This document shows positions 25,278-35,353 of a stretch of 64,000 nucleotides of DNA, one piece after another. A program made the position numbers and the translations under genes. Location: positions 18,184-82,183 of the forward strand of contig JAFQFH010000027.1 in the NCBI GenBank assembly GCA_017398685.1. The letters run 5' to 3'. The first letter of the stretch is position 1. Every line of letters begins with the position of its first letter. The notes under the pieces are model-generated. The model searched no databases and was not told the DNA's origin. It saw nothing but the letters and a program-made list of their open reading frames with translations. This DNA comes from Oscillospiraceae bacterium (GTDB lineage: Bacteria > Bacillota > Clostridia > Oscillospirales > Oscillospiraceae).

Positions 25278-25283
25278 ATAAAT

Positions 25284-26606
<1,323 letters not shown>

Positions 26607-26642
26607 TTAATTATACCCCGAACAGGAAGAAAAATAAAGATA

Positions 26643-26670
26643 AAAAATCCACCCTATTGGGTGGATTTTT
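26643..26670 (-). terminator. Terminator of the rplJ-rplL operon
   Basis: AAAAATCCACCC-tatt-GGGTGGATTTTT, symmetrical with T-run on both strands. Confidence 0.9.
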
Positions 26671-26695
26671 AAAAGCAATAAGGAATAAAGCTCTA

Positions 26696-27082
26696 TTACT
26701 TGAGCTCGACCTTTGCGCCAACAGCCTCGAGCTGAGCCTTGATGGCCTCTGCGTCTTCCTTGGAGATGCCTTCCTTGATCTTGGCGGGGATGCCTTCGAC
26801 CAGTGCCTTTGCATCTGCAAGACCCAGACCGGTGATGCCGCGGATCTCCTTGATGACCTTGATCTTCTCTGCGCCGAAGTCGGTCATGACAACGTCAAAC
26901 TCGGTCTTCTCTTCGACTGCTGCGGCTGCTGCGCCACCAGCTGCGGGAGCTGCGACTGCTGCTGCGGAAACGCCGAAAGTATCCTCAAGTGCGTGTACGA
27001 GCTCGGACAGCTCGAGAACAGAAAGAGCCTTGATCTCTTCGATCATAGCGGTGATTTTTTCGCTCATTATAATTTCCTCCAA
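26696..27082 (-). CDS. rplL: Ribosomal protein bL12 (L7/L12)
   Basis: 128 residues. N-terminal dimer domain, an Ala/Gly-rich hinge ([17 protein letters not shown]) and the C-terminal domain [21 protein letters not shown] with [17 protein letters not shown], the site for translation factors. It lies 19 bp after rplJ. Very strong codon bias. Confidence 0.97.
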   Translation of the reverse strand: MEEIIMSEKITAMIEEIKALSVLELSELVHALEDTFGVSAAAVAAPAAGGAAAAAVEEKTEFDVVMTDFGAEKIKVIKEIRGITGLGLADAKALVEGIPAKIKEGISKEDAEAIKAQLEAVGAKVELK

Positions 27083-27101
27083 TTAAAATCTTTGTTTCTG
27101 C

Positions 27102-27638
27102 TTATTCAGCAGCTGCTTCGGCAGCGGGAGCCTCGATGGAGCCGCCCTTCTGCTCGAGGATCTGACCGAGACATACGGCCAGGCCGGTGATGGGAGCGAT
27201 CATGGTGCCCAGAACCTTTGCGTACAGAGCGTCCTTGGAAGGAAGCGCTGCCATCTCTGCGATCTCAGTCTCATTCAGGACCTTGCCCTCCATGAAGGCG
27301 GCCTTGATGTTGAAGCGGTCATTGAGCTTCTTGCTGTAGTCGCTGAGGATACGGAAAGGAGCTATGGGATCATTCTCGGCGGTGGCCAGAGAAGTGGTGC
27401 CGTTGAGAATGTCGTCAAGACCGGTCATTCCCAGCTTTTCCAGAGCCTTTCTGGTCAGGGTGTTCTTAACAACGGTGTACTCCACGCTGTCCTTGCGCAT
27501 TTCGGAACGAAGTGCGGTATCTTCGCTGACGGTAATACCCTTGTAGTCAACAAAAACGCCGGCGCTTGCATTCTGGATACGTGCGGCCAGAGCTTCGACC
27601 ATTGCCTGCTTTTCGCTAAGAACCTTTGCGTTTGGCAT
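27102..27638 (-). CDS. rplJ: Ribosomal protein uL10
   Basis: 178 residues, the stalk base protein that binds bL12. The N-terminus PNAKVLSEKQAMVEALAARI and VDYKGITVSEDTALRSEMRK are typical. The ATG at 27638 fits GGAGGT 10 nt upstream; a GTG four codons earlier overlaps the ribosome site. The C-terminal extension (EAPAAEAAAE) is Ala/Glu-rich as in other stalk proteins. Upstream is an L10-leader RNA. Confidence 0.96.
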   Translation of the reverse strand: MPNAKVLSEKQAMVEALAARIQNASAGVFVDYKGITVSEDTALRSEMRKDSVEYTVVKNTLTRKALEKLGMTGLDDILNGTTSLATAENDPIAPFRILSDYSKKLNDRFNIKAAFMEGKVLNETEIAEMAALPSKDALYAKVLGTMIAPITGLAVCLGQILEQKGGSIEAPAAEAAAE

Positions 27639-27660
27639 GTGTGGTTTCACCTCCGTAACG

Positions 27661-27778
27661 ATGGATCACGCTCATAAAGAAAGCCTTTGCGTCAAGACGC
27701 AAAGGCACAAAAACAATCAAAATTGTTGATGTCCTCGGCAGGATTTACGGCCTTCGCCACCTGCTGTCTTCGGAGCGC
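27661..27778 (-). ncRNA. L10 leader (autoregulatory RNA of rplJ-rplL)
   Basis: The minus-strand leader contains CCGAAGACAGCAGGTGGC and AATCCTGCCGAGG, the conserved core of the Firmicute L10 leader, which binds uL10-bL12. A strong hairpin at 27683-27706 (GCCTTTGCGTC / GACGCAAAGGC) followed by TTTCTTT is the expression-platform terminator just before the rplJ ribosome site. Confidence 0.85.
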
Positions 27779-27784
27779 TCAGTT

Positions 27785-27813
27785 AATATACAATATTCTA
27801 TCCCCTTTGTCAA
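27785..27813 (-). promoter_or_regulatory. Sigma-A promoter of rplJ-rplL
   Basis: TTGACA (27808-27813), 17-nt spacer, TATATT (27785-27790) on the minus strand. Confidence 0.85.
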
Positions 27814-27889
27814 GGGATTTTTTCCTTGTTTTTCAATAGTTTTTCCGCTTTTTGCAAGGTTGGGGCAAAGCAGGCGAACAAAGCCGCGT

Positions 27890-27918
27890 GCATGAAATTT
27901 CCCGCCGCGGGAAATAAT
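27890..27918 (+). promoter_or_regulatory. Possible sigma-F/sigma-G type promoter of sigG
   Basis: GCATG (27890-27894), 14-nt spacer, GGGAAATAAT (27909-27918) fits the forespore pattern of GCATA and GG-n-A-n-A-n-T. The CGGGAAATAA motif occurs again near 27927, and the region is palindromic, so the assignment is tentative. Confidence 0.4.
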
Positions 27919-27996
27919 TAGTCCTGCGGGAAATAAAATCATGCGCAGAATGTTCCCGCCGGACAAGCTTTCAAAAAAGCGGATTGGAGAAAGACT

Positions 27997-28773
27997 ATGC
28001 AGGGAAAAGTTGAGATCTGCGGTGTGAACACGGCGAAGCTGCCTGTGCTCCGGGGCGAGGAGACAAGAAGACTGCTGGAAAAAGCCCAATCAGGGGACAT
28101 GAAAGCCAGAGAAGAGCTTATCAGCGGTAATCTTCGCCTTGTGCTGTCGGTGGTGCAGAAGTTTGCCAACAGGGGTGAGAGCATGGACGACCTTTTTCAG
28201 GTGGGCTGCATCGGGCTTATCAAAGCCATTGACTGCTTCGACCTTAACCAGAACGTACAGTTTTCCACCTACGGCGTGCCCATGATAGCCGGGGAGCTGC
28301 GCCGCTTTCTGCGTGATCACAGCGCTATACGGGTGTCCCGATCCATGAGGGACACGGCCTACAAGGTTTTGCAGGCCAAGGAAAAGCTCACAAACGAAAT
28401 GGGTCGGGAGCCGGATATTGAAACGATAGCAAAGACCATAGGAATGCCGCGGCAGGAGGTGGTGTTCGCCATGGAGGCCATTTGCGACCCCGTTTCCCTC
28501 TATGAGCCTGTGTTCAGCGACGCGGGGGAGAGCAGCACCGTCATGGACCAGATAGGCGACACAAGAAATACCGACGAGCACTGGCTGGAGCAGATAGCGC
28601 TTGAACAGGCCATGCATCGGCTTTCGCAGCGTGAAAAGCGTATACTTGCCCTGCGCTTCTACGACGGCCACACCCAGATGGAGGTGGCAAAAGAGGTGGG
28701 CATATCCCAGGCTCAGGTGTCAAGACTGGAAAAAAACGCTATCAGCCAGATAAAAAAGAACATCAGCGCGTGA
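27997..28773 (+). CDS. sigG: RNA polymerase sporulation sigma factor SigG
   Basis: 258 residues. KVEICGVNTAKLPVL at the N-terminus is specific to sigma-G among the sporulation sigma factors. Region 2 (GNLRLVLSVVQKFANRGESMDDLFQVGCIGLIKAID, FSTYGVPMIAGELRRFLRD), and region 4 (LALRFYDGHTQMEVAKEVGISQAQVSRLEK) are complete. It directs late forespore transcription. The usual neighbours spoIIGA-sigE are not adjacent here; the gene stands alone between rplJ and a GT2. GGAG lies 8 nt before the ATG. Confidence 0.95.
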   Translation: MQGKVEICGVNTAKLPVLRGEETRRLLEKAQSGDMKAREELISGNLRLVLSVVQKFANRGESMDDLFQVGCIGLIKAIDCFDLNQNVQFSTYGVPMIAGELRRFLRDHSAIRVSRSMRDTAYKVLQAKEKLTNEMGREPDIETIAKTIGMPRQEVVFAMEAICDPVSLYEPVFSDAGESSTVMDQIGDTRNTDEHWLEQIALEQAMHRLSQREKRILALRFYDGHTQMEVAKEVGISQAQVSRLEKNAISQIKKNISA

Positions 28774-28775
28774 AA

Positions 28776-28803
28776 AAGCCCTTGGGGGAAACTCCAAGGG
28801 CTT
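28776..28803 (-). terminator. Terminator between sigG and the GT2 gene
   Basis: AAGCCCTTGG / CCAAGGGCTT with TTTTT on the minus strand, so it mainly serves the leftward GT gene, but the stem also lies just after the sigG stop. Confidence 0.8.
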
Positions 28804-28812
28804 GAATGCTCT

Positions 28813-29742
28813 TTACTTCAAATTCTCACTCAGGCGTATCAGGGTCATTTCAAAGTCCTGACGGTTTTTCTGCTGGATGTTCTCAAGAATCATGCCTGCG
28901 AAGAAGGACTGCACCGCCGCTATCACAACAAAGCCGCAGACGATGAGGGTGGGGAAACGCTCCACAAGGCCGGTCCTGAAATAGTCCACCAGAATGGGCA
29001 CAAAGAAAAGTGCGGCCAGAATTACCAGAACCAGAGCCAGCAGGGAGAAGAAGGCGAAGGGCTTATAGGTGCGGAAAAGGCGGATAATGGTCTTTATGAC
29101 CTTGAAGCCGTCAGACACGGTGTTGAGCTTGGACTCGCTGCCCTCCGGGCGGTCACGGTAGTCGATGATGACGTTTTCAACACTCATGTTCTTGTCTACC
29201 GCGTGGATGCTCATCTCCGTCTCTATCTCAAAGCCCTTGGACAAAACGGGGAAGCTCTTTACAAACTGGTAGGAAAATGCCCGGTAGCCGGTCATAATAT
29301 CCTTGATGCTGCTTTTGAAGAGGGTGTTTATGCCAAAGCGCACTATCCAGTTGCCGAAATTGTGGAAGGGGCGTTTGTTCTCTTCAAAATATGTGGAGGA
29401 GAGGCGGTCACCTACCACCATGTCAACCTGACGGTTGAGCACCAGATCTATCATCTCGGGGGCATGCTCGGCGGGATATGTATCGTCCCCATCTGCCATG
29501 AGATAGCACTCAGCATCTATCTCCCTGAACATGCGGCGGATAACATTGCCCTTGCCCTGCTGGTACTCATGGCGCACCACAGCTCCTGCGGCCCGGGCTA
29601 TCTCGGCAGTACCGTCCTTGGAGTTGTTGTCATATACATACACCACGCCGCCCTCGGGCAGAACGCGCTTGAAATCCTCCACCACTTTCTTTATGGTGGC
29701 GGCCTCATTATAGCAGGGTATCAAAACTGCGACCTTGTCCAT
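28813..29742 (-). CDS. Glycosyltransferase family 2, dolichol/undecaprenyl-phosphate sugar synthase type (DPM1/GtrB-like)
   Basis: 309 residues. The GT-A domain has VAVLIPCYNEAATIKKVV, VYDNNSKDGTAEI and MADGDDTYPAEH (metal site). Two C-terminal hydrophobic helices (about 230-250 and 265-290) anchor it to the membrane, as in GtrB/DPM1-type proteins that load a sugar on a polyprenyl phosphate. The ATG at 29742 follows GGAGGCAAG. It lies 159 bp from, and divergent to, a GT-C-like membrane protein that could use such lipid-linked sugars; that link is inferred. Confidence 0.87.
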   Translation of the reverse strand: MDKVAVLIPCYNEAATIKKVVEDFKRVLPEGGVVYVYDNNSKDGTAEIARAAGAVVRHEYQQGKGNVIRRMFREIDAECYLMADGDDTYPAEHAPEMIDLVLNRQVDMVVGDRLSSTYFEENKRPFHNFGNWIVRFGINTLFKSSIKDIMTGYRAFSYQFVKSFPVLSKGFEIETEMSIHAVDKNMSVENVIIDYRDRPEGSESKLNTVSDGFKVIKTIIRLFRTYKPFAFFSLLALVLVILAALFFVPILVDYFRTGLVERFPTLIVCGFVVIAAVQSFFAGMILENIQQKNRQDFEMTLIRLSENLK

Positions 29743-29835
29743 ATGCTTGCCTCCGTGAAAATGCAATTACGTGGCTATGTTAACATGAAACGACAAAAAA
29801 GTACAGAGACATTTCAGGGAAAACGAAGCTATGCC

Positions 29836-29864
29836 TTGCGAAATCTGCGGAGGATATATATAAT
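29836..29864 (+). promoter_or_regulatory. Promoter of the large membrane protein
   Basis: TTGCGA (29836-29841), 17-nt spacer, TATAAT (29859-29864). Confidence 0.65.
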
Positions 29865-29901
29865 GTAGCTGAGAATATGCTGCTTTCCGGAGGATAATCA
29901 A

Positions 29902-31857
29902 ATGTCTGGCTCAAATGTCAAACAGTTTGGAAAAACAAGGATATATGGCGCGATGTACATAGCTGCGGCGCTGCTTTTTGCCGCCTTGTGTGCGCACCGG
30001 TGCGCGCTGCTTTTTGATCCGCAGCCGGGGCTTGCCCTGAACGGGCTTATGTTTATACTGACGCTGGCAGCCTTTCTGCTTGTTCCCCGCCTTGTATGCG
30101 GAAAGGATGAAGCCGGGAAAGCTGTGCTTGGTATGCTTGCGGCGGCACTTTTCTGCACCTACGGGATGAGCTTGTATGTTCAGGCGGAAAAGAGACTTAT
30201 ATGGCTTATTATATACGCTTTGCTCGTCTTTTTCATAAGCTATGCCCTCAAAAAGCCCTGCGGGAAGAACAGCCGCGTTGCCGCTTTCGGACTGGGGCTT
30301 TTGTTTGCAGTGTTTGTTTTTCTGGGTGCGCAGCTTGAAAATTTCGGGAGGCTGGAGATACTCTATGTGCTGGGTGAGCCTCTTACGGTGCTGCGTATGC
30401 TCGTCTCCTTCGCCGGACAGGCAATGCTGCTGACCTTGTGTCTGAATACGGCTTTTGCGGAAATACTTGAGCGCGACTATGCCGCCCCGGCGGTGAAAGA
30501 GCGGAGCCTGAAAGGAAAAGCGCTGACGCTTGCCGTTTTGACGGCGGGGATATTTGTGTGCTATCTCCCCTATTTTTACGCATTTTATCCGGGAAATCTT
30601 TCACCGGACTCCCTTTATGAGCTGCGTATGCAGCTGGGGCTGGACCCCTTGAGCAACCACCACCCCTATGTGCATCAATTGCTTATAAAACTGGCTCTTT
30701 TCATCGGCGGCGGCTCTCTTGAGCTGGGCGTAGGAGTATATTCGCTGATACAAATGCTGCTTTTGTCGGTTTGCTTTGCCCTTTGCGTGTACTTTCTGGG
30801 CTCGATGGGAGTCAACAGATATATTCAGGCGGCGGTATTCGGCTTTTTTGCCCTTTTCTCCGTAAACGGCTTTTACAGCGTGACCATGTGGAAGGATGTG
30901 CTGTACGGAGCGGTGAGCCTTGCCTTTATGATGCTTCTTATTTCTCAGGCAAGAGGCGGACGGGAAAAAAATCTGCCCCTGACTGTGGCGGTGGCCCTTT
31001 TCGCCTTCCTTTTCTGCATATTCAGAAATAACGGTTGGTACGCCTTTCTGCTGGGCTTCCCCTTCTATATTATCTGCAACAGGAAAAACTGGAAACGGCT
31101 TTCGGCAGTATTTCTTATAGTTATCCTGCTTGTCAGCGGCTATAATCACCTGATTTTCGACATAATGGGGCTGCGAAAGTCCGCCACCGGTGAGGCGCTG
31201 TCTGTGCCTTTGCAGCAGATAGCGAGAACTGTGAACAAAAACCCGGAAGACCTCGGGGATGAGGATTTTGTCATATTGAGCGAGGTTTTTTCCGATCTTG
31301 AGGGGCTGGGGGACATATACCACCCCAATATTTCAGACCCGGTGAAAGCCAGAGACACTTTCCTTGTGGAAGTTTTTGATGAGGACCCGGTCAGATACCT
31401 TAAAAGCTGGGCCAAAATAGGGCTCAGGCACCCGGTGACCTATGTGGAAGCCTTTTTGCTGCAATGCTACGGATATTGGTATCCGGATGTGACTTACTGG
31501 ATAGTCCACAATGACATTGAGGACAACGAGCTGGGGCTGGAGATGAAGCCGGAGAGAAACGGCACGCGCTTTGAGCTATCCATGCTCACAAGGGATATTT
31601 CCCAGAACCTACCCACGGCCATACTTTACAGCCTTGGACTTATGGTGTGGCTGATGATGATAGCGGCGGCGCTGCTTATCCTGAAAGGACAGGGGAAATA
31701 CGCCTCTCCCATATTCATCCTCGCCGGGCTCTGGCTTACCACCATGGCCTCGCCGGTCTACTGCGAGTACCGGTATATGTACGGCTTTGTTAGCTGCGTG
31801 CCGCTGTTTCTGGGGCTGGCACTGGGCTTGAAGAATAAGAATATAGCAGAGAATTAG
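29902..31857 (+). CDS. Large polytopic membrane protein, DUF6020/GT-C-like
   Basis: 651 residues with about 12-13 membrane helices. An extracellular loop motif FYPGNLSPDSLYEL, followed by LSNHHPYVHQLLIKL, is what I associate with the DUF6020 family of putative GT-C glycosyltransferases (acidic DxxE-type loop after an early helix). Later VTMWKDVLYG and the near-C-terminal YCEYRYMYGF are also typical. Expected to act on the outer face using polyprenyl-phosphate sugar. CGGAGG precedes the ATG. Substrate is unknown. Family name recalled, not searched. Confidence 0.75.
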   Translation: MSGSNVKQFGKTRIYGAMYIAAALLFAALCAHRCALLFDPQPGLALNGLMFILTLAAFLLVPRLVCGKDEAGKAVLGMLAAALFCTYGMSLYVQAEKRLIWLIIYALLVFFISYALKKPCGKNSRVAAFGLGLLFAVFVFLGAQLENFGRLEILYVLGEPLTVLRMLVSFAGQAMLLTLCLNTAFAEILERDYAAPAVKERSLKGKALTLAVLTAGIFVCYLPYFYAFYPGNLSPDSLYELRMQLGLDPLSNHHPYVHQLLIKLALFIGGGSLELGVGVYSLIQMLLLSVCFALCVYFLGSMGVNRYIQAAVFGFFALFSVNGFYSVTMWKDVLYGAVSLAFMMLLISQARGGREKNLPLTVAVALFAFLFCIFRNNGWYAFLLGFPFYIICNRKNWKRLSAVFLIVILLVSGYNHLIFDIMGLRKSATGEALSVPLQQIARTVNKNPEDLGDEDFVILSEVFSDLEGLGDIYHPNISDPVKARDTFLVEVFDEDPVRYLKSWAKIGLRHPVTYVEAFLLQCYGYWYPDVTYWIVHNDIEDNELGLEMKPERNGTRFELSMLTRDISQNLPTAILYSLGLMVWLMMIAAALLILKGQGKYASPIFILAGLWLTTMASPVYCEYRYMYGFVSCVPLFLGLALGLKNKNIAEN

Positions 31858-31874
31858 ACACTGAATAAATGTTA

Positions 31875-31902
31875 AATGCCCTCGGGATTTCCCGAGGGCA
31901 TT
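31875..31902. terminator. Bidirectional terminator between convergent genes
   Basis: AATGCCCTCGGG / CCCGAGGGCATT, perfect 12-bp stem with a 4-nt loop. Confidence 0.8.
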
Positions 31903-31922
31903 GGTTTTGTGTATAGCTTTTT

Positions 31923-33932
31923 TTACACTACTGCGTTGAGCTTCTTGCTGCCGAACTTCTCTATGAGAAGAACGACCACCAGAAGGCCGATGCCGATAAA
32001 GTCGGTGGCGGAGCCGGGTATCATCATCAGAAGGCCGCCGGCAGCGCACATGATACGGGTGATCCAGTGCATCTCGGTCAGCAGATAGCCCTCAAGGGCG
32101 GCGGCGACGCCGAACATGCCCACAAAGGAGGTGACGATTATCTGAATCATGTTCCATACGGTAACGTCAATGAGCAGCATGGCGGGGTTCATGCAGAAGA
32201 TGTAGGGCACGATGAACGCGCCTATCGCCAGCTTCGTGGCGTTTATACCCGTCTTCATGGGGTTGGACTTGGCAATGGCGGAGCCTGCGTAGGCGGCCAG
32301 AGCAACGGGAGGAGTGATATCAGCCACGATGCCGAAATAGAACACGAAGAAGTGGGCTGCCATCTTGGGCACGCCGATGGTGATGAGGATGGGGGCGCAG
32401 GTGGAAGCCATGATGCAGTAGTTGGCAGTGGTGGGTACGCCCATGCCAAGGATGATGCAGCAGATCATGGTCAGGAACAGGGCCACGAAGGTGGGGTCAA
32501 TGAACTTGACGGCTTCGCTGGCGGAGACAACTGCGCTTATCAGCTTGGAGGCAAGGCCGGTTGCGGTGATGCAGCCGGAGATGATGCCTGCCATGGAGCA
32601 GGCCACAGCAACGGTGATGGTGCTCTTGCCGCCGGCTTCCAGAGCCTCGAATATCTTACCGAGGGTGATGCGGTTATCCTTGTCAAAAAGGCTGACCACA
32701 ACAGAGCAGATGATGGCGATGGAAGCGGAGAACTGCATGGTGCGGGTATTGGTGGTGACCAGAGCGACCAGCACGATAAGGGGCAGCAGCAGGTAGCTCT
32801 TTTTCATAAGGGGGAGGATCCTGGGCAGTTCGCTGCGGTCGATACCCTTCAGACCAAGCTTTTTGGCCTCAAGGTGAACGGCGATGAATATGCCTGCAAA
32901 GTAGAGAACGGCGGGGAGAATGGCGCGGAGAGCAACCTCGCCGTAGGTGACGTTCATGTACTCTGCCATAAGGAAGGCGGCAGCGCCCATAATGGGGGGC
33001 ATTATCTGACCACCGGTGGAGGCGGCAGCTTCGACTGCGCCTGCAAATTCGCCCTTGTAGCCGGTCTTTTTCATCATGGGGATGGTGACAGAGCCGGTGG
33101 TGACGGTGTTGCCCACGGAGGAGCCGGACACCATACCGCAGAGAGCGGAGGAGATGACAGCCACCTTGGCAGGACCGCCGGAGAAGCCGCCAACCAGGGA
33201 GTTGGCGAGGCTGATGAAGAAGGCGGCGATGCCGGTACGCTCAAGGAAGGCACCGAAGATGATGAACACCACTATGTACTTGGCGCAGACCTGTACGGGA
33301 GTGGCCATGATGCCGGAGGTGGTGTAGAAGAGAGTGTAGAGCATTCTCTTGAGAGCTACAGCCACAGTGCCGTTGGAGGAGAGGGTGATAAAGGTATATG
33401 CGATAAGAGCGCCAGCCACACAGAGAATGGGGATACCCACACAGCGGCGGCAAAGCTCAATAAGGCAGAGAATGCCCACGATGCCTATAACTATCTGCAA
33501 GGTGCTTATTCTGGCGGCGCTGGTGAGAACTCTGACAAGAGAGTCGTAGCTGAAGCAGTAATAAAGGAAACTGCCTGCGCCCAGAGCCATGAGAATAAAG
33601 TCATACCAGGGAATATAGTTGTGGCGCACATGATGCTTGCTGGCGGGATAGGTCAGATAACCCATGATGACGACCAGAGCGAGAAACGCGGTCATGCGCT
33701 TTTCCAGCGCGGCAACGCTGAAAAGGGTGGAATATATGCAGTAAAGAGAGAAACAGACCATTATGGCACGCACAACGATGGCGGGAGTACCTTCCCAGAT
33801 ACGGGTCTGAGACTCCTTGTCGTACTTGCGCATAAGATTATCTACATCTTCGGCGGTGCCCACATCAACGGCATCACCGTCAAGCTGAGACTCAAGCTTC
33901 TCAACTATGTCCGGATTGGTCTTTTTGGACAT
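31923..33932 (-). CDS. TRAP transporter fused permease (DctQ-DctM, TAXI type)
   Basis: 669 residues with about 16-18 hydrophobic segments, matching the 4TM+12TM fused TRAP permease that goes with TAXI binding proteins. ALCGMVSGSSVGNTVTTGSVTIPMM and AAASTGGQIMPPIMGAAAFLMAEY are signature stretches; GMGVPTTANYCIMAST is the second repeat. Secondary carrier driven by an ion gradient, usually for organic acids. The binding protein gene is 155 bp upstream, on the same strand, after a hairpin. LysR regulator divergent. Confidence 0.94.
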   Translation of the reverse strand: MSKKTNPDIVEKLESQLDGDAVDVGTAEDVDNLMRKYDKESQTRIWEGTPAIVVRAIMVCFSLYCIYSTLFSVAALEKRMTAFLALVVIMGYLTYPASKHHVRHNYIPWYDFILMALGAGSFLYYCFSYDSLVRVLTSAARISTLQIVIGIVGILCLIELCRRCVGIPILCVAGALIAYTFITLSSNGTVAVALKRMLYTLFYTTSGIMATPVQVCAKYIVVFIIFGAFLERTGIAAFFISLANSLVGGFSGGPAKVAVISSALCGMVSGSSVGNTVTTGSVTIPMMKKTGYKGEFAGAVEAAASTGGQIMPPIMGAAAFLMAEYMNVTYGEVALRAILPAVLYFAGIFIAVHLEAKKLGLKGIDRSELPRILPLMKKSYLLLPLIVLVALVTTNTRTMQFSASIAIICSVVVSLFDKDNRITLGKIFEALEAGGKSTITVAVACSMAGIISGCITATGLASKLISAVVSASEAVKFIDPTFVALFLTMICCIILGMGVPTTANYCIMASTCAPILITIGVPKMAAHFFVFYFGIVADITPPVALAAYAGSAIAKSNPMKTGINATKLAIGAFIVPYIFCMNPAMLLIDVTVWNMIQIIVTSFVGMFGVAAALEGYLLTEMHWITRIMCAAGGLLMMIPGSATDFIGIGLLVVVLLIEKFGSKKLNAVV

Positions 33933-34011
33933 TCACAGTGCCCCTTTCGATATTTTGTAGGTGAAATTTGCGGTGGTCTTTGCAGTTTTTAAACACATCA
34001 ATAACGCACAA

Positions 34012-34046
34012 TGACTACGGCGCGCTTTTTAAGAGCGCCGTAGTCA
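34012..34046 (-). promoter_or_regulatory. Stem-loop between TAXI binding-protein and permease genes
   Basis: TGACTACGGCGC / GCGCCGTAGTCA, 12-bp perfect stem, 11-nt loop. No strong T-run, so it may set the ratio of binding protein to permease. Confidence 0.55.
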
Positions 34047-34087
34047 GACCTTTCAAAGGACTATTTGCGCGGTATCAGCAAGACTTA

Positions 34088-35044
34088 TTACTTGACTGCT
34101 GCAACCTCGATGCCCTGCTCGGCAAAGTACTTGGCTGCGCCGGGGTGATAGGGAACATCGGTGATGCTGGAGGCAAACTCCAGACTCAGCTCTGCGGCCT
34201 TACCGTGCTGGAGCTGATCCATGTTGTCAAACACGGTCTTGGTGAAGGTGTAGATTGCATCCTCGGAAGCATCGTCGCGGGCCAGAACAACTGCTGCGAT
34301 AGCAACGGTCTGTGCATCCTCGGGCATGCCGTAGGTGTCAGCTGCGATGGTGTTGGGGGAGTAGTAGGGGCTCAGCTCGATGAGCTCTGCAATCTTGTCT
34401 TCCTCGATGGAGACCAGATACACATCGCCGCTGGTGCTCAGGTCGGTGATAGCGGTGGTGGGTGCGCCTGCAACGATGAAGGCGGCGTCGATCTTGCCGT
34501 CCTTCAGGCTTTCAGCGCTGTCGCCGAAGCTCTGGTAAACGGGGTTGATGTCATCCTCGGTCATGCCGTACACGCCGAGAACGTCGATAGCGTTGAAGTA
34601 AACGCCGGAGCCCAGAGCGCCGATGGAGACGTTCTTGCCCTTCAGGTCAGCAACGGTCTTGATATCGGGGTTCATGGTGACGATCTGGACCTGCTCCATG
34701 TAGAGAGCGCCAACAACGGAGAAGCTGTCGATAGCGCCGATGTCCTCAAAGAGGTTGGTGCCGGCGTAAGCATAGCTCATAACGTCGGACTGGCAGAAGG
34801 CCAGCTGATAGAAACCAGCGTCCATATCCTCAACGTTTGCCTGAGAGCCGTTGCCGGTGACAGCGGTCACGTCCACGTCGGAGTTGGTGGAAACATACTG
34901 GGCGATAACGCTGCCGAATGCATAGTAGGTGCCGGTCTCGCCGCCGGTGGTGAAAGTCAGGCTTTCAGCTGCAAAAGCGGTGGAGCTGAGGCACAGTGCG
35001 AAAATCATGCACAGAGCCAGGGTCATTGCAAGCATCTTTTTCAT
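34088..35044 (-). CDS. TAXI family TRAP transporter solute-binding protein
   Basis: 318 residues, exported (signal peptide ends in STAFA at about 27). LTFTTGGETGTYYAFGSVIAQYV is the TAXI signature, and AFCQSDVMSYAYAGT and GSGVYFNAIDVLGVYGM are further family segments. ATG 35044 follows GGAGGTAAG; five extra in-frame codons upstream overlap that site. Binds an organic acid or amino acid such as glutamate; the ligand cannot be read from sequence. Confidence 0.94.
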   Translation of the reverse strand: MKKMLAMTLALCMIFALCLSSTAFAAESLTFTTGGETGTYYAFGSVIAQYVSTNSDVDVTAVTGNGSQANVEDMDAGFYQLAFCQSDVMSYAYAGTNLFEDIGAIDSFSVVGALYMEQVQIVTMNPDIKTVADLKGKNVSIGALGSGVYFNAIDVLGVYGMTEDDINPVYQSFGDSAESLKDGKIDAAFIVAGAPTTAITDLSTSGDVYLVSIEEDKIAELIELSPYYSPNTIAADTYGMPEDAQTVAIAAVVLARDDASEDAIYTFTKTVFDNMDQLQHGKAAELSLEFASSITDVPYHPGAAKYFAEQGIEVAAVK

Positions 35045-35098
35045 TTTTCTTACCTCCATATATAAGTAAAAAAATAAATTACGAAGAGTCGCAGGCTA

Positions 35099-35127
35099 TT
35101 GACTTACGCCTTTTCTGGATTTATAAT
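35099..35127 (+). promoter_or_regulatory. Promoter toward the LysR gene
   Basis: TTGACT (35099-35104), 17-nt spacer, TATAAT (35122-35127). Start would be near 35134, giving a leader of about 220 nt. The 35045-35353 spacer holds no gene. Confidence 0.65.
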
Positions 35128-35151
35128 ACAACCAAAAGTTGATTTATGCAA
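35123..35151 (-). promoter_or_regulatory. Promoter toward the TAXI/TRAP genes, overlapping the opposite -10
   Basis: Minus strand TTGCAT (35146-35151), 17-nt spacer, TATTAT (35123-35128). Its -10 lies on the same bases as the -10 of the rightward promoter. Confidence 0.65.
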
Positions 35152-35353
35152 GCCCTTTTTTCACTTTCACCAATTATTACAGAAAAGTATTGTTGAAATA
35201 AAGCCCGTTTATGTATATTTTACAAATGTCAGGGGAACTAAGTTTCCAAAAAAGGCAAGAAACGGGGAAAACTTGCCAATTTTGCATATTTTCGACTTTA
35301 CGGAATTTTTTGCTCTTCCATTGATATAGCAGATATGTACAGGAGAACGCAGT

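Noticed and set aside
32067-33992. 641-residue rightward frame rich in Gly, His and Asp
   Set aside because: Exact antisense shadow of the TRAP permease.
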